A DNA stretch of 64,000 nucleotides from Akanthomyces muscarius (Eukaryota; Ascomycota; Sordariomycetes; Hypocreales; Cordycipitaceae), in the NCBI RefSeq assembly GCF_028009165.1, contig NC_079246.1, positions 2,790,001-2,854,000 of the forward strand, in the 5' to 3' direction. Under the pieces are notes generated by a model. It did not search any database. It was not told where the DNA came from and saw only the letters and a list, made by a program, of their open reading frames with translations. Position 1 is the first letter of the stretch, and the number at the start of each line of letters is the position of its first letter. Positions 41,432 to 54,017 of this stretch are shown here, in pieces. The position numbers and the translations under genes are program-made.

Positions 41432-43184
41432 ATGCGCAATCTTAGCCTTTTCCTAACCGCGGGCGTTCTGGCGGTGCAAGTCGCCGGCAGCAGCTGGCTC
41501 CCGGGTCAGCGCGCAGGTATGCAGTGTTTGCACAGGAGACTGACCATAGCTAATGCCATCAGTGTATAACAAGTGGCACGAGACCGAGCTTGAGAGGTGG
41601 CTTTCTGACCACGGCATTCCGCACCCCAAGCCGGCGGACCGAAAAGACATTGAGGATCTCGTCGAGAAGAACTGGAACGACTACGTTGTCGAGCCCTACC
41701 GCAAATGGAGCCCTTCGGAGCTCAGCGCTTTCCTTGTCGCTCGAGGCAAGGATGCCAAGGCAGGTGCTGATGAGACTGTCGATAGTCTGATCGAGAGCGT
41801 CAAGGCCAACTGGTACGCATCGGGAGAAGCTACTGGCAAGGCCGCCACTGAGACTAAGGACTGGATCCTCGATACTTGGTCCGACAGCCAGCTCAAGGCG
41901 CTTTGTGATAAGCAGGGCATTCCTGGTAAGCACGTTTCCGACATTATCGTCAGCGCGGTACTAACAGCGACAGTTCCTGCCACCAGCAACCGCGATGCCC
42001 TCCTCGCCAAGGCCCGCCGCGGCTTTGAGGTCGGCTCCAAGGCGGCAGGCGAGACTCTCTCCTACCCCGGCGACTGGCTCTACGAATCTTGGTCGGACTC
42101 TGATTTCAAAAAGTGGCTTGACACCAATGGCATTCCCGCTCCCCAGCGCTCCAACCGTAATGCCCTGGTTGCTGCCGTTCGCCGCAACTCTCACCTTGCC
42201 TACCTCAAGGCCCAGGAACAAGAGTCCAAAGCTCGCGCCCAGGCCAAGTCTGCCTATGCCAAGGTCACCGATCAAGTGATTGATGCTTGGAGCGAGTCCG
42301 ACTTGAAGAAATTTGCGGATGAGAACGGCATCTCGGTTCCCCAGGGCACCAGACTCAACGAGTTCCGCGCCGCCGTTCGCCAGCACCGTGCCGAGATTAT
42401 GGGCACTGACGTGCACGGCAAGGCCTCCAAGGCTTTCGGCGCTGCCACCACCCGCGCCAGCAACGAGTATGCCAAGGCTAGCGAGGACGCCACCCTGATC
42501 GCCCAGAAGGCCTTTGAAGATGCTTCCAACACTTGGTCCGAAAGTCGCCTCAAGTCCTACTTGGATGCTCGCGGCATTCCTGTACCCCAAAACTCGAACC
42601 TTGACAGCCTCCGCGCCCTGGCGCGCAAGCACTCGCACAAGGCTGCCTCCGGCTGGACGGCCTGGACCTTTGATGACTTTGACAAGGCGACCCTACAGAA
42701 GTACCTGCAGAAGCACGGCGACAAGGCTGCCAAGGCTGCCGCGAAGAAGACCGATGCCACTCGCGACGAGCTTGTCAAGACTGCCCAGTCTGCCTACGCT
42801 AAGGCCGAGAAGAAGGGTGGTGAGGAGTACGAGGCGGCCAAGAAGTACGGTACAGAGCTCAGTAACGAGGCCAAGGACAAGATCTTCGAGGCATGGTCCG
42901 AGTCGGATATGAAGGCGTACCTCGATAGCTACGGTGTCCCTGTTCCTCAGGGCTCCAAGCTGGATGAGCTGAAGGCGCTCGCCCGCAAGCAGTGGACCTA
43001 CTTCAAGTACGGCACGACGACACCCCAGGGCACCCTTCTCGCCCAGGTTGAGGACGTCCTCGCCAACGGCCTGAGCTGGCTCCAGAAGCAGATCCGTGTC
43101 GGCTCCGAGGCTGCTAAGGAGAAGGCTGGCGAAGCTGATGCTGCTGCTCGCAAGAAGGCCGCGAAGGTGCAGGAGGAACTGTAG
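41432..43184 (+). CDS. ISH1: Ish1/Msc1 stress-response nuclear-envelope protein
   Basis: Family first described in S. pombe as a stress-induced nuclear-envelope protein interacting with Bis1. Exons 41432-41516, 41563-41925 and 41974-43184, 552 aa. Signal peptide MRNLSLFLTAGVLAVQVAGS, then about eight tandem Ish1 helical units, each starting with Trp: WHETELERWLSDHGIP, WSPSELSAFLVARG, WSDSQLKALCDKQGIP, WSDSDFKKWLDTNGIP, WSESDLKKFADENGI, WSESRLKSYLDARGIP, a degenerate WTFDDFDKATLQKYL and WSESDMKAYLDSYGVP. Ala/Lys-rich linkers separate them; the C-terminus is an Ala/Lys/Glu helix. The second intron (41926-41973, 48 nt) is in frame without a stop but would break the GIPVP motif if kept. Convergent with ERB1. 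Confidence 0.93.
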
Positions 43185-43468
43185 ACAGCCTGGCGATGGA
43201 AGTGTGAATTATGAAAGAGTGGAAGTCAGAAAAAAGTGGACGCGAAAAGAGTCGCGATTGTTATGCTGCTGGAGATGGCGAGGTTTACGAGATTACGTAG
43301 CAGCAAGTCTGTTTGCTAACACGGGTGCAAGTTGCGCTTTGTACTTTAATCAATTTAGTTGCTTTTCGTTCAATTCTAATGCTTATGTACAATCCACGTG
43401 CGCCAACAAAAACTATCCCTCTGCCAGTCCATGCTCGCCTGAGCATTGCCACAAGTAGCCATCCATCC

Positions 43469-45740
43469 TTACGCCCATAGTCTACAGGTACCGTCGGCGC
43501 CGGCGCTGATGCACCAAGGGTGCTTGGGATGCCAGTCGACGTCCATGACACCGAGCTTGCTGACGACGCGGTGGCCCTTGAGCATCTTGACTGGAACAAT
43601 CGTGGCGTTCTCCATGAGGTCGCTCACCACTTTGCCGTGGAAGATTTGCAGAGAGCCGTCGTCGCTGGCATCAGCAAAGAGAGGCAGCGAGCGGTGATAC
43701 TTGACGGCACGGATGGCCTCGGCGTGGAATCGCATCGTCTTGTACGGCCTACTAGAGAGGTCCATATCATGCCACAGCAGACGGCGGTCGTAAGAACCAA
43801 CAATCAAGTTGTCGCCGCCCGGGTGGATATCGAAAGACGAGATCCAGCGCGCCCCAGGTTGCACCACCTTGACGAGCTCCTGTCTCTGCAGGTCGTAGCA
43901 GCGAATCATGCGCTGCGTGGCCACGAAAAACAGAGGGCGCGAAGGATGGAAATGGGCCGTCTGCGCCAGGCCGGGCAGGCGACGGAAAGGGATTTGGCTG
44001 AGGTGCTTGGATAGGGTGTGGATGGCGACGGAGCTGCGCTGCCCGGTCGGGGAGACGGTGCACAGGAAATCGCCGCGTCTGTGCCAGTCGATGGTCTTGA
44101 TCACGGAGCGCACTGTGGCCTTGAGCAGAACACCGACACTCTCCAGCTTCGATCCGGGTCGCGCCCACTTGGCCGGTCCCTCCTTCTTGACGGCGGCAGA
44201 GTTTTGGTGGGAGCCGCCAGCGGCGTAGCCAAAACCAGCGTCCAGCACATCTCGGCTGGCCTTTTCGACAGCATCGCTGGCCAGCGGCGGGCAGGCAAGG
44301 AACAGGTCCTCGCCCGCAGCTGCGGCGAGGATAAAGGTGTCCTTGACCGGGCGCCATCGGACGACCTGGACGGGCTCTTCGGAGCTCAGCTTGGCAGACC
44401 ATTCCTGGTGGCCGTTTAGGGCCCAGACGCGGACTGTACCGTCATCGCCACCAGAGGCAATCCAATCGCCGTCGGGGCTGAAAGCCACAGTACGCACGCG
44501 GCCGTCGTGGCCTCGGAAGATGGTCTGGCACAGCGAAGGGAAAGGCTTGAGCTCCTCGGGGCGAGGCAGCTTGGGCAGCAGGGAGCTGGGGTCGATGTTG
44601 AGTCTGTTCTTGCGGACGCGGGGCGCCAGGTAGAGATCCAGGCAGCGTTCGAATCGCTCCTTGACAAACTCGCCGTATCCAGGTACACGTCGGAGGGCGT
44701 CGTACTTTTGGGGCAGGTATTCCTTTTCTCTCTCCTCCGGGTCCTGATCCTCCCAGGCGCGCTTCTCGTCGCTGTTCGGCAGGTACTCGGGCGGCGGGTT
44801 GTAGCTGAGGTCGTATCCGGGCGGTGCCAGCTTGGGCGCCGGAATGTGCATGACGCCTCTGTCCTGGGGCTCCTCGTTGGCCCAGATGTCGTAGTAGGTC
44901 TCCGCCTCCTCCTCGGCGCTGTCCTTTTCCTCCGGGGGCCTGTAGGGCAGAATCTTGCCCTCCTTGATGGCACGCACCAGCTGGGCGACACGCTTGGCCT
45001 CGTGCTTGGATGGGACGAATCGTCTCTTAGGTTCTGGTGCCGCGCTCAACGGCATCTTTTCCTCGATGCTGGTAAAGTAAGGCACCATGTCCTGCAGACG
45101 TTAGCGAGGTTCTCAAGTACAGCCGCGCGTTCATGCTTACCGGATAAGGATCGTATCCTTCCTCTGGCACCTCGTTCATCTGCAGCTTCCGGAGGAGCTC
45201 GAGCTCGTCCTGGCTCAGGTTCAGAGGCTTGCCAGTTTCCGGGTCCGTCAGGCCAGTCCAGCCCTTGGGCAGCTCGATGCTGTCGAGAAGGGCATCCAGT
45301 GCCTCGCCGGTCGCAGGGCGCTGGATTTTCTTGCCATTGATGTCATATCCGATATGAGGGTAGGAGTCGTAAAAAGACAGCGGAATATTGCCAATCGTGT
45401 TGACAGGGCCTTGTGCATCACTGTCGTCGCTATCATAGACGGGGTCAATCTCTTCGTACTCGTAGCGCACGCCGCCGTTTGCATCTGTCACAACTCTGCA
45501 CGGCCGCTCATTGTTATCCTCGCCATTCTCCTTGGGGTCTTCGTCGTCATCATCCTCCTCGTCGGGGTCCTCGGGCAGATCGTCGCTCGATCCATCGTCG
45601 AGTTCTGGTTCACCATCCGACTCGAAGTCGCCGTCTTCGTCTTCGCTCTGGGACAAGACGCCCTCGAGATGGCCGTCAAATTCGTCATCAGACACCTCAA
45701 CATCTGATGGATTCTTTCTTTTCGGCGCCGAGCGAGCCAT
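43469..45740 (-). CDS. ERB1: Ribosome biogenesis protein Erb1 (BOP1)
   Basis: Part of the Nop7-Erb1-Ytm1 (PeBoW) complex needed for 27S pre-rRNA processing in the nucleolus. Exons (minus) 45740-45141 and 45091-43469, 740 aa. N-terminus [20 protein letters not shown] with a long acidic tract (residues 25-75), then the BOP1NT domain: [53 protein letters not shown] and [20 protein letters not shown]. The C-terminal half is a WD40 propeller ([20 protein letters not shown] to [14 protein letters not shown]). The single intron falls in a phase-0 junction inside YPDMVPYF. Upstream in-frame Met codons exist, but the MARS start matches the family. Confidence 0.96.
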
Positions 45741-47122
45741 TGTATTCAAATGAGTACTGCACGAAGCGCTGCCGAGGGTTGTGTTGGTGGTCGACGCCGC
45801 CCAAGAACTTTTTTTTTTATAAGGCTTATCGGGGAAGGCCAGGCCGATAAGAAATGTGGCGCAGGTCGTTTTTCTCAGATGCTCCAAGTACCTGGAGTGG
45901 ATGGCAAGTACCTACCTGGTGGGGTCAGCCACTCCCAAGCAATGTACCACAGTTGCCTCGAATGCCTAGGAGGGACCATATACAGAGTGTCGGACGAGCA
46001 GTGCAGTTAGTGCAAAACACGCACGCTGGTCACTGGGCGAGATGCCAATGCGCCGACGGACATTTTCGCTCTTGGAGAGCACAACCTCCCACCAACACCA
46101 CGAGGTTATGCGCTTTCAACGCAAAATCCGCACTTTTTGTATCAGCTTTTTTGAATTACACAACACGTCTTTCTAAGCGACGGAGTTAAGCGAGGATGGC
46201 TTGGAGTTGGTCGCTTCGGCGAATTTTATTCAGATTACCACACTTACACCCACTCCCCCCAGATAATACAAATTTGGCTTTTCAACCGTAGTGTCAAGGG
46301 CACATTATTTTACTATGCCCCGATACACATGGGGGATGTGCAAACAAGGCAATCAAAGGATATCAACACAAACATTCCACGCAATTCCGTTTCATATTAT
46401 CTCGTATGCATTAAGACAGCTAGAAACTCATCGGCGAGATATTCGAGTTAGCAAGGGGCCGCCACTTCCCAGTTGGGTCCGCTGCTTGTACTTTCTACCT
46501 CTTCTACTACGTCTTCTCCGATGGCTTTTGCTAGATCTATCTAGTCTTGATTGGGATTTTGAGATACGATTCTCGGGTAATTAATTCCCTCTATCTACAG
46601 GCGCGAAGTTGTTAGTAATGACCAGCTTGTCTTCCATCTTGTCTTCTGCACATCCTTGCTGGCAGAGCACAAGAACTTTGCGGTCTCAAGATAACGAGGC
46701 TACTCGGAAGCAGCTATGAGGAAGCGCACCTGTCTTTATTCCTGGGGCCGCGATGTCTGCCGTGCAGCCATGCGAATATCGACGTGTTAGGGCCCACGGC
46801 TAGAGCAGGAGCCGACACCAAAGAGCCCATAGCCGTGCCCAAATTAGCTCAGCAACCTTCGAAAGCGACTGTATGCTGTGTATTGCGCAAAGGCGTAGCC
46901 GATCTCGCCAGAGTACCCAACAGCCAATTCAGCCTATACCACTTCCAGCGCTCTACATTGCATTCCCTCACACGCATGGGTAGTTAAGTATTGCACTGTA
47001 TCAGTGGTATATTCTCTAGTAATAGTCTTACACGGAGCGCACTCCGCACGCGCACCACCAACCACGCCCAGCAGCACCAAAGAACACATGTCGTGAAACG
47101 CCTTTGTTCCGGAGCAAGGCAT
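45741..47122. other. Intergenic 1.4 kb, ERB1 promoter and RPT5 3' flank
   Basis: No gene found. T11 run near 45810, TACCT repeats at 45890-45918, and T/C-rich sequence around 46490-46530. Short frames only. Confidence 0.6.
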
Positions 47123-48670
47123 CTATGCATAGAAATTGACCGTCTAGGCTCGGGTGTTAGCAAGCAGCTCTCTACAGCAGCCAGAACACAAAAACTTACA
47201 TCCTTCTTCTTCGCCTGCACTTCAGATATGGCGTCCACGTAGTGCTCGTGGCCAATCTTGTTCTTGCCAGAGCGCAGCGCAATCATGCCTGCCTCTACGC
47301 AAACAGCCTTAAGCATAGCACCACCAAACTCGTCTGTGCTTCTCGCCAACTCGCCCCAGTTCACCCCCGGGTCGACAGTCATCTTGCGGGAATGAATCTT
47401 GAGGATCTGGGCACGCGCCTCCTCGTTGGGCAGCGGAAATTCAATCTTTCTGTCCAGACGTCCGGATCGCAGCAGGGCGGGATCCAGGACATCAATTCGG
47501 TTCGTGGCGGCCAAGACTTTGATTCTGTCGTCCGAGGCGAAACCGTCCAGTTGGTTGAGAAGCTCCAACATGGTACGCTGCACTTCACGATCACCGCTCT
47601 TCTCGCTATCAAACCGCTTTGTGCCAACCGCGTCGAGTTCGTCGATGAAGATAATAGCAGGAGCCTTTTCCTTGGCCAGGGCGAAGCAGTCTCGTACCAG
47701 CTTAGCGCCGTCGCCAATGAACATTTGCACCAGCTGCGGGCCAGCAAGCTTGAGGAACGTGGCCTCCGTCTGCGCCGCGCAGGCTCGGGCCAGCAGCGTC
47801 TTGCCAGTTCCGGGAGGACCGTACATGAGAGCGCCTGGAGAGGAATATCAGTAACAATAGAAGCGGAAGTATAGGCGGCTGGAAATGTGGTCGCACCTTT
47901 GGGAGCCTTGATGCCAATTTTCTTGAATCGTTCTGCCTCCTTCATGGGCCACACGATGGCCTCGACAAGTTCCTCAATCTGTTTGTCTAGACCACCAACA
48001 TCGGTGTACTGCTCGGTAGGCTTCTCGTCGACCTCCATCGCCTTGACGCGGCTGTCGTATTCTGCAGGCAGTGTGTCAAGAATCAGGTACGAATCTTTGT
48101 TGACACCGATGAGGTCGGCGGGCTTGAGCGCCTCCGAGTCAACGAGGCCGATGAGCGGCAGGAATATCGTTTGTCTCGTGGACGTCTTGATGACAGCAGA
48201 TTTGCCTACTCGTGTAGCGTCGAGGTCGATGTTGGCACCCTCCTCGGAGGACTCGGCGGTAGGGTCCAGATCTAGGAGCTCGACAACATTTCCGACCAGG
48301 TAAGGTAGTTGTCTGTTGGCAAGGTCAGCGCGAGGCATCAGCAGTGTCACCAGCTGGCCACATACCGGTTGTTAGCAATCTTGTCCACGTTTTCCTTGAT
48401 TTTTTCGCCCATGGCCGCCTTTTCGTGAGAGAGTCGCGACAGTTCGCTCTTCATGATGCGAGAGTCGTTCTCTAGAAGCCGTTTTCGTGTCAGGATGTCC
48501 TGCGTGCTGAGTCCAAGAATCTCCTCGTCCAGGATATCGTCTTCTTCGTCAGCCTCCTTCATATCCTCATCTCCCTCTGCATTCTTGTCGCCCTTGCCAT
48601 CGCGGTCCTCTCTCTTCTTGTCATCCTTTTCCCGGCGATCGAGATCCTCGAGCTCCTCAAGTGTCGACAT
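47123..48670 (-). CDS. RPT5: 26S proteasome regulatory ATPase Rpt5
   Basis: One of six AAA ATPases in the 19S base that unfold substrates and open the 20S gate. Exons (minus) 48670-48366, 48312-47897, 47834-47200 and 47143-47123, 458 aa. An acidic/basic N-terminal coiled coil (to residue 105), OB fold with [14 protein letters not shown], then the AAA module: [20 protein letters not shown], Walker A GPPGTGKT, Walker [12 protein letters not shown], arginine-finger region [16 protein letters not shown], and the HbYX tail NFYA that docks into the 20S alpha ring. The last exon encodes only TVNFYA plus stop, so the gate-opening tail depends on that splice. Divergent, 476 bp, with the mitoribosomal gene. 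Confidence 0.96.
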
Positions 48671-49146
48671 GGTGGCGGATGAGGGTGGCGGCTATGTAGT
48701 AGTCGAAGGCGGCACTATTCCTACTAGGGCAGCAACTGCACCTGCAAACAATTTGCAAAAGAGGCTGAAGATATAGTGTCAAGCCGATTGTTCTCAGCGA
48801 AATGCGATCTCTTGCCCAGGGAGCTGTTTTGGTTTGATGAATTGCTTGCGCGAAGGGAAGTGAAGCAGTGAGACGCCAAGCTGGGTGGGCTAAGCTTTGC
48901 TAAGCACCGCACGCGCCATCACTCTGGCAGCCTAGCAGTGGCCAGCTTGGCCCACACCAGCCAGTTGTCAGGTCTCACAGCACTTAGTCCCAGCGGGCTT
49001 CGGAGCGGCAGATGGTTCTCCCGGCAATCGCCAAAAATGTACGGCTTAGCATCAGGGCATGTTGAAACTCGATTTTTGCGAAAGTTGTCACTATTCCGGT
49101 GTACTTTGTCACCGCCAGCACCAGGAAACCCGTCAGTCTATTCATA
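48671..49146. other. Divergent promoter, RPT5 and MRPL11
   Basis: 476 bp without a gene; nothing specific recognised. Confidence 0.65.
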
Positions 49147-50124
49147 ATGGTGCAGCGGGTTTCGAGGTCCTCCGGGCGTATTCTCCTTGGCCTTTGCAGC
49201 AGGCCAATTGCAACCCGCGCCCCCTTACTCGGCCGCGAACCTGTCGGCCGACAATATGCTGTTGCCAGCACCACGCATGCTGGTGCAACGGCAGCACCAA
49301 CTCAGTACTCGCCTGCGACAAAACCCCCGAGCGCGCGACCGGCCGAGACCAGAAAAAGCCAAATGATCCGAACCTACACATCTCTACTACGCACGACGCC
49401 CTTGATCCTCTTCTTTCAGCACAGCAACCTGACAGCTGTCGAATGGGCTGCTGTGCGAAGAGAGCTTAAAAAGGCCGTATCAGCGGTTCCCTCTACGATC
49501 GCCGGGCCAGATGGACAACCGATGGATATCAGCGGCCGCGTGCAGCTGCAGGTGTTGAGGACAAATATGTTTGACGTCGCCCTCAAGATTGTCGAATTCT
49601 ACAACCCGGAGGCTGCCGCGGCTATGGGCACCACTGCGCGCACTGCGAGAGGTCCGATTGTTCACGATCTATCCGAGGCGGCATACCAGGCCATCCACAG
49701 GGCCGAGGCGGCTCCCGAATCAGCCTACAGCCAAATAGAGCCGCTAATGGTAGGCCCCGTTGCGGCACTCGTCATGCCAGCAGTGTCGCCCGCGCACCTT
49801 GCTGCTGCACTCAGCATCCTATCACCAGTCCCTGGCAGTTTCCCAGCACCGACGAGAAAGAAGAACCCCGGCTACCATGACCCTATTTGCCAGAACGGCC
49901 TCGCCAAGTTGAACCTGGTTGGCGGCCGCATCGAGGGCAAGGTCTTTGATCAGGCCGGCGTCAACTGGGTTGGCGGTATTCCAGGCGGCCTGGACGGCCT
50001 GCGTGCTCAGTTGGTTCATGTCTTGCAGAGCGCTGGTCTTGGTATCACTGCCACGCTGGAGGGAGGTAGCAAAAACTTATGGCTGGCTTTGGAAGGCAGA
50101 AAGGAGCAGCTCAAAGAGGAATAG
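49147..50124 (+). CDS. MRPL11: Mitochondrial ribosomal protein uL10m
   Basis: Stalk-base protein of the mitochondrial large subunit (bacterial L10 homologue). Single exon, 325 aa. Presequence-like N-terminus [20 protein letters not shown] (Arg-rich, no acids), an Ala/Thr/Pro linker to about residue 75, then the L10 fold: [47 protein letters not shown], and later [20 protein letters not shown] and [16 protein letters not shown]. The C-terminus ends in a short charged helix. The frame extends upstream only through a non-ATG codon, so the ATG at 49147 is taken. Assignment to fungal MRPL11 is by overall pattern and length. Confidence 0.88.
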   Translation: MVQRVSRSSGRILLGLCSRPIATRAPLLGREPVGRQYAVASTTHAGATAAPTQYSPATKPPSARPAETRKSQMIRTYTSLLRTTPLILFFQHSNLTAVEWAAVRRELKKAVSAVPSTIAGPDGQPMDISGRVQLQVLRTNMFDVALKIVEFYNPEAAAAMGTTARTARGPIVHDLSEAAYQAIHRAEAAPESAYSQIEPLMVGPVAALVMPAVSPAHLAAALSILSPVPGSFPAPTRKKNPGYHDPICQNGLAKLNLVGGRIEGKVFDQAGVNWVGGIPGGLDGLRAQLVHVLQSAGLGITATLEGGSKNLWLALEGRKEQLKEE

Positions 50125-50665
50125 GTGGTGTGTACGAGGCAACATGCAGACGCATTGTATGATACAAAATTAGTTGATATACTGTACAATATACAATCCG
50201 TCGCTCTGGCGGTGTTAATTACCATCCGCCCATTTGGTCAGAAACGTCTTATTCAAAAGCATTGATCAATAAACAAAGTGCAGAACGGATCTCGACTACC
50301 GAATTCTGTTGGTTGGTAATTACGAAGTTGCGCATGCCCACGGCTGCTAATTGGATGGTGAGCACGAATATAGGTACCAAGAGGCGAGTGTGTGCGTACG
50401 TGGATTTAGGCTGGCGCAAGATGGATGCGGCCTGACATGCAACCCCACAGGAGCTTCAAGCTGCCACGGCTCATGTGACGTTCTACGCAATCATCTTCGA
50501 CTTGTCATCGCAAGACTACAAAATCTGCAATTGTTCATTTGAGCCCCTCGAGCTTCTGCTCTCGACCGAAACCCGGCCAGCACATAACATTTCGGTTTCG
50601 AGACCGCCGACTCCTATTTGTTGCGACGCAGCACCGCTCCGACGCGCTTCTTATAGCTGACCGAC
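50125..50665. other. Intergenic, promoter of DUF4870-like gene
   Basis: 541 bp; TAGGTACC near 50373. No gene. Confidence 0.65.
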
Positions 50666-51370
50666 ATGGATTTCGCGCCGTACCAGTCCTCGCCGCCCGA
50701 GCATGGCCGAGTAGCCTCTCCCGAGTATGGCGCATCCCCGCGCGCCTCTACAGATGCAAGCAAGAGACCGTTCTCGCCCATCAATGCCGCGCGCAGTCCG
50801 CCTCCGCTACAACACCCTCAGCCCCAGAGAGCTTGGGGTGGATTCGATGGCCAGACGAGCGGTTGGGCTGGGGGGAGCGCTGCACCCGCAGGGAACTCTC
50901 TACCTGGTGCATACCCTGCGGCGGAAGTGAGCGAGTTCGATACCAGCCTCGGGCTCAGGCTCGACTGCGAAGCCTGTCTGGCGTATTTGGCGTTTCCGCC
51001 AATTGGCGCCATTGTGCTTCTTATACTGGAGAGAAATAGCGACTATGTGAGGTATGGTTAATTTCGGATGCTCATACCTTCTCGGATAAACTAACGACTT
51101 AGATTCCACGCCTGGCAATCTGCGTTACTGTTCACAACTGTCATGATATTCCACCTCCTCTTTTCATGGTCGAAATTCTTCAGTTGGCTGTTCTTTCTAG
51201 GAGATCTCGCCCTGATTGCCTTTCTCTCCCTCAAGGCATACCGTGATGCTGAATCGTTAGATAGGTATGTGGGATGCCGCATAATCGGCGCACCGGGAGG
51301 CTAACGTATTCCCAGATTCGAATTTCCGTTTTTCGGAAAGATAGCAACGAGGATACTAGACGATGAGTAA
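50666..51370 (+). CDS. DUF4870/UPF0132-like small membrane protein
   Basis: Exons 50666-51051, 51103-51264 and 51316-51370, 200 aa. The first 95 residues are disordered and rich in Pro, Ser and Ala. Then comes the domain: GLRLDCEACLAYLAFPPIGA and IVLLILERNSDYVRFHAWQS, followed by LLFTTVMIFHLLF and WLFFLGDLALIAFLSLKAY, ending FEFPFFGKIATRILDDE. Four hydrophobic helices with NSDYVRFHAWQS between the first and second match, from memory, the DUF4870 family (short multispanning proteins of unknown function). Both introns split an Arg codon after AG. No function can be given. Confidence 0.82.
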
Positions 51371-51593
51371 CTCAGATGTCGACATGTGGTTTTATACCTC
51401 TTAGCGAACCCTTGCTTTTAATTGGCAGCTCAATGATCTGGAATCGATGAGCGCGTTCGCGCATAGACACCCTTCCGGATACGGATACAAATATACTAAT
51501 GCTTCATTTGATTTCATCTGCGTAACAAGTGATGATATCTGCTGAAGATGGTATCAGGCCCTTTCATTCCTGGCATCACATTTTATCCCTATC

Positions 51594-54017
51594 CTAGCGC
51601 GACAGAACCGAATGGACCTCGCACGGCACAGTGACTTTGTCCGCAAACACCACCTCCCGAATGACACCGTCCGGACCTTGGTCAAGCCACTTTGCCAACA
51701 AGTCATTGCTCTCCTTGGGCTTGACGGTGCTGTCTCTGGTGCCAACGGTAATATGCGCTACGTGGTTCGCACATTCCCATGTGTCGGACTTGTCGTCAAT
51801 TCGGACTACAATCGCCATGATTCGCTGATCGAAAACGACCTAACATGATTAGCTTCTATTTTGCGGCTTCCAGTGGGAAATGCTTACTCTCTCCATGACC
51901 ACATCGCACTCGCCGAGCTTTCCCGTTCCTCCACCTGCAGTGTCGTGCAGAGTAAGGTAGCGCTGCCAGAGCCCAGGAAAGTGCTTCGCATTGGCTCTAT
52001 GTAGAAGCGTTACATGAAAAGCCGTCTGTATCCTGCGAGTTTGCTTGAGCTGCATGTAGCAACGCGAGATTTCTTTGTCGCACGAAGCAAAGGCCTTCTC
52101 AAGCGTGTTATTGACAATATTTCCGGGGACAGCAATGGACATATATTCCAGCTCTTTAGGCTTCCCTTTCTCCTTCTTTTGTTGCTGTTTGGCTGGTTGC
52201 TTGCTGCTCCGATCCGGAATATCATGCCTAAAGTCTGGTTTGAAGCCGAGCGCCGACTCGATTGCCCTGTCCAGCTGCTCAGATGTTGGCACTTCCTTGA
52301 CCACATTGGGGAGGATTTCATGAAGCTTTGTCACCAAAGTTTCTAGGTTTTTTCGGCTTCCTGCAACAGGATTCAGGTCAATAAAAGCATCAAATCCGTC
52401 ATCTGGCCTGACAAAGGCGGAGCAAGGCTCAAAGCGACCAATGAACCCATCCATGATACCAAGGAATTTTTCCTGGTCGCTCGCAGCATGAATTGTCTGG
52501 TGGTTGTCGCCACGCTGAATGACTCTATCGCGCGTCACCTGTCGAATCTCTTCGAGAGATTCTTGGTCGTGGCGAAAGTTGAGGCACACCATCGTGACCG
52601 ACTCAAGCTGCGTCTTGGTGTCGAAGATGATCTGTTTTCTCTCGTGCTTTTGTGCATTGTTGCGATCGGCAAACACAACCGGATGGTCTTCCAGTTGCGC
52701 AAGCACTGCCTTTGTGAATCGAGGCGGTCGGCCCTTGCCAGAAATGTTATCATTCTGAATGTGTCCCCAGTCGAAAAGCTCTGTCAATGCCAGGCCAAGC
52801 GTCGTCTTGCCACACCCAATGGTTGCAATGGGTACCAGCACAACATCCTTAGTAACCTCCGACATGACAACCGCATCAGCTTGATCCATGTTGGCTGCAT
52901 CGCTCCCCTTGATATTCTTGTAGTCGAGGAACTCGTTGCGCAGCGCGATGATTCCATGGTTTTGATTATAGAGCTTGGCCAGGCCAGGGTTTGCGGCCAG
53001 GCGTTTCTTGGCGTACAGGAGGTATTCTTCGGTAATGGCAACGTGCTTCTTGAATCTTGGCGGCTTGTTCATGATCAATGCCTTTGTGCATTCTCTCCAT
53101 TGTCGGTACATTAGATATGGCTCCTCAAATTTGAACTTGAAGAACCAATCTCGGAATGGGAGATTTTCGGGACTACCTGACATCCTGCAGCGAATGACGA
53201 AGCCTTCGACATCACGGCCGTCGTATGCACCGGTAGCTGCAGCCTCCTCGAGAAACTCTTTGACCTTGTTGACATCCTCGTACACGATATACTTCGTCTT
53301 GCGGAACCCCCAGTCCTCGGCAAACTGCTGGACAGCTGTGCTGGGGTATGTAGTAAATTCGGGTACGTTGAGATTGACTCCATGCAAGTAGAGTCCAGCC
53401 TCTTCCGGTCCATACGCTAAAATGTGCTCCTCGAAGGCGTCATCGCAGAGTTCAGCCACAGCCGTCACATTTCGCTGTCTGAGTTCTCGGGCGAGATCAT
53501 ACTTCGTCTTGCCAATGGCTTGAAGCTGTTTCTCTATCCAATCTTCTCCGGCCTTTGAATGCGTCAGTTCCCCGCCACGATCCCCTGTGGAATGCTTGCT
53601 GCAAACGATGAGAGTTTCGTCCTCGAGACCAGCAATGAAGATGATGCATCCGTTTTCCTTGAGAGTAAGCTCGTATGGCCCTTGGGTCTTTGTCAGGATA
53701 TTCTCCCACTTGGTTTCGTTGACTTCGTTGACATTGAAGAACTTGTCGTAGCCTCGCACAGCAATTTCGTGGCCATTTTTTCGTGTCTTGGTGGTGAACA
53801 ACCCACGGGCGTATACTGGCAGATCTCGACGCTTGTAGTCCCATTCCTGGAATCGCCACGAGTCGACTGTGATGTTGTTTGGTGATTCTTTGACTTGGAA
53901 CGGAGTTTTCTTCACTGACGCCTTGCCGCGGCGTTGTTCCTTTCTGTATTGCTCCAGGGACTGCATAAGCTTCGACATCTGGTCCCGGTCCTGCTCAATG
54001 TGCGGAACCACAGCCAT
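51594..54017 (-). CDS. TRL1: Fungal tRNA ligase Trl1
   Basis: Trifunctional RNA-repair enzyme joining tRNA exon halves and the HAC1-type unfolded-protein-response mRNA. Exons (minus) 54017-51888 and 51839-51594, 791 aa. N-terminal adenylyltransferase/ligase domain with nucleotidyl Lys in LTLKENGCIIF, then ELCDDAFEEHILAY and DVEGFVIRCR; central polynucleotide kinase with P-loop IGCGKTTLG near 415 and LNFRHDQESLEEIRQVTRDR; C-terminal cyclic phosphodiesterase with two HxT motifs, HVTLLHR and HITVGTRD. The second HxT is in the last exon, confirming the splice. An in-frame ATG 33 codons upstream (54116) would add Ser/Lys-rich sequence; I prefer MAVVPHIEQD. Divergent from the ankyrin gene. Confidence 0.95.

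Noticed and set aside
41961..42638. 225-codon minus-strand open frame inside ISH1
   Set aside because: Mirror of the tandem Ish1 repeats; repetitive Gly/Val/Leu composition follows from the sense codons.
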